Of a stretch of 7,085 nt of DNA, positions 6,372 to 7,085 are shown piece by piece; the first letter of the stretch is position 1; each line of letters starts with the position of its first letter. The position numbers and the translations under genes were made by a program. This DNA comes from an uncultured Clostridia bacterium (lineage in GTDB: Bacteria > Bacillota > Clostridia > Christensenellales > Borkfalkiaceae), in the NCBI GenBank assembly GCA_947581885.1, contig CANPWF010000086.1, positions 1 through 7,085 on the forward strand, in the 5' to 3' direction. The notes under the pieces are model-generated. The model was not told the DNA's origin. It saw only the letters and a list, made by a program, of their open reading frames with translations, and searched no databases.

Positions 6372-7085
6372 ATGAAGAAGATCGTCTTTTTGCCCCTCGA
6401 TGAGAGACCTTGCAACTTCTCCTTTGCCGCGAGAATGAGCGAAGGCAACGGGGAATTTACTCTCGTCGTTCCGCCGCGCTCGGCGCTCGGCAGCAAAAAG
6501 ACCCCCTCCGATCATGGGGAAATCGAGAGATTCCTCGAAAGTTCCTGCAAGGAAGCGTACGCGCTCGTGCTCTCCTTCGATCAGCTCTTGTACGGGGGCA
6601 TCGTCCCTTCCCGCCTGCATCATCTCGACGAAGAGGAGATCCTGCGCCGCGTCGGATTCGTACAGAAGCTCAAACGGGAGAATGAAAATCTTCACATCTA
6701 CGCCTACGCGCTCGTGATGCGCTGTCCGCGCTATTCGAGCGACGACGAGGAACCGAATTATTATGCGACCTGCGGAAAGGAGATCTTCCTTTCGGGGCAG
6801 CTCGAACATCGGAGGAGAAGGGGGCTCATCGGGGAAGAAGAATATGCTTCCCGCATGAAAGAGCTTCAAAGCGCGATGGGAGAGAATTTATCCGATTATC
6901 TCTCCCGCAGGAAGAAGAATTTAAGCGCGCTTCTCCCGATCGCCCGTTTGCAGAAGGGCGTGCTCGACGTTCTCGTCATCCCGCAGGACGATTCCGCCCC
7001 CCTCGGCTATACCGCGCTCGACCGCGAAACGCTCTTTTCCGCCATCGAAAAAGAACATCTTCCCCGCCCGCTCAACTATCCCGGG
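6372..7085 (+). CDS. DUF4127-family protein of unknown function (3' end beyond window)
   Basis: An open frame of 238 codons runs off the window end without a stop. It begins with MKKIVFLPLDERPCN (1-15), the typical DUF4127 opening, followed by SFDQLLYGGIVPSR (68-81), MRCPRYSSDDEEPNYY (115-130) and IPQDDSAPLGYTA (202-214). These invariant-looking Asp, Arg and aromatic clusters are the blocks I associate with this family, whose members are about 500 residues, so roughly half is visible. No signal peptide or membrane segment is seen, suggesting a cytosolic protein. Conserved acidic clusters suggest an enzyme, but the function is unknown to me and none is claimed. The start, ATG 6372, lies one base after the nanE stop, with GGAG (6361-6364) seven bases upstream inside nanE, so the two genes are probably translationally coupled. 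Context points to amino-sugar or glycan metabolism. Confidence 0.8.
   Translation, partial: MKKIVFLPLDERPCNFSFAARMSEGNGEFTLVVPPRSALGSKKTPSDHGEIERFLESSCKEAYALVLSFDQLLYGGIVPSRLHHLDEEEILRRVGFVQKLKRENENLHIYAYALVMRCPRYSSDDEEPNYYATCGKEIFLSGQLEHRRRRGLIGEEEYASRMKELQSAMGENLSDYLSRRKKNLSALLPIARLQKGVLDVLVIPQDDSAPLGYTALDRETLFSAIEKEHLPRPLNYPG

Noticed and set aside
1..7085. CRISPR array, tRNA, rRNA or transposase
   Set aside because: No regularly spaced direct repeats, cloverleaf, ribosomal RNA motif or transposase domain was found on either strand.

Overview
The window is about 57% GC by eye in its coding DNA and sharply AT-rich in its two intergenic gaps. It carries Gram-positive-style sigma-A promoters, purine-rich ribosome binding sites and a classic stem-loop/T-run terminator. 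With an RpiR-type regulator and a firmicute-like NanE, this suggests an uncultured, probably gut-associated member of the Clostridia. That assignment is an inference from style, not from a marker gene. All genes lie on the + strand.

Layout: positions 1-62 hold a G/C-rich set of stacked inverted repeats resembling a dispersed palindromic intergenic repeat. Positions 63-210 are AT-rich and contain promoter P1 (extended -10 type) and two perfect palindromes that could be operators. P1 drives a tight three-gene cluster: a GH84 beta-N-acetylglucosaminidase/O-GlcNAcase-like enzyme (211-1716), an RpiR-family HTH-SIS regulator (1738-2556) and a GH38 alpha-mannosidase of the Ams1/MAN2C1-like type (2564-5482). 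A strong intrinsic terminator (5509-5543) closes this unit. An AT-rich gap then contains promoter P2, a near-consensus TTGACG-N17-TATAAT whose spacer begins with a run of G. P2 drives nanE (N-acetylmannosamine-6-phosphate 2-epimerase, 5690-6370) and, one base after its stop codon, a DUF4127-family gene cut by the window end (6372-7085).

Together the genes read as an intracellular glycan-salvage locus. The GH84 enzyme would release GlcNAc and the GH38 enzyme mannose from imported or host-derived glycoconjugate fragments. NanE would feed ManNAc-6-P into GlcNAc-6-P, and the SIS-domain regulator probably senses a phosphosugar. Neither glycosidase shows a signal peptide, so both are predicted to be cytoplasmic. 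No transporter, sugar kinase, sialidase or sialate lyase is visible, so the substrate is not fixed by this window alone.

The points most worth following are the nine-G tract between the -35 and -10 boxes of P2 (a possible phase-variable promoter), the DUF4127 protein translationally linked to NanE, and the candidate operators around P1 and P2. I see no tRNA, rRNA, CRISPR array, insertion sequence or transposase. No stretch over 300 bases lacks a gene.
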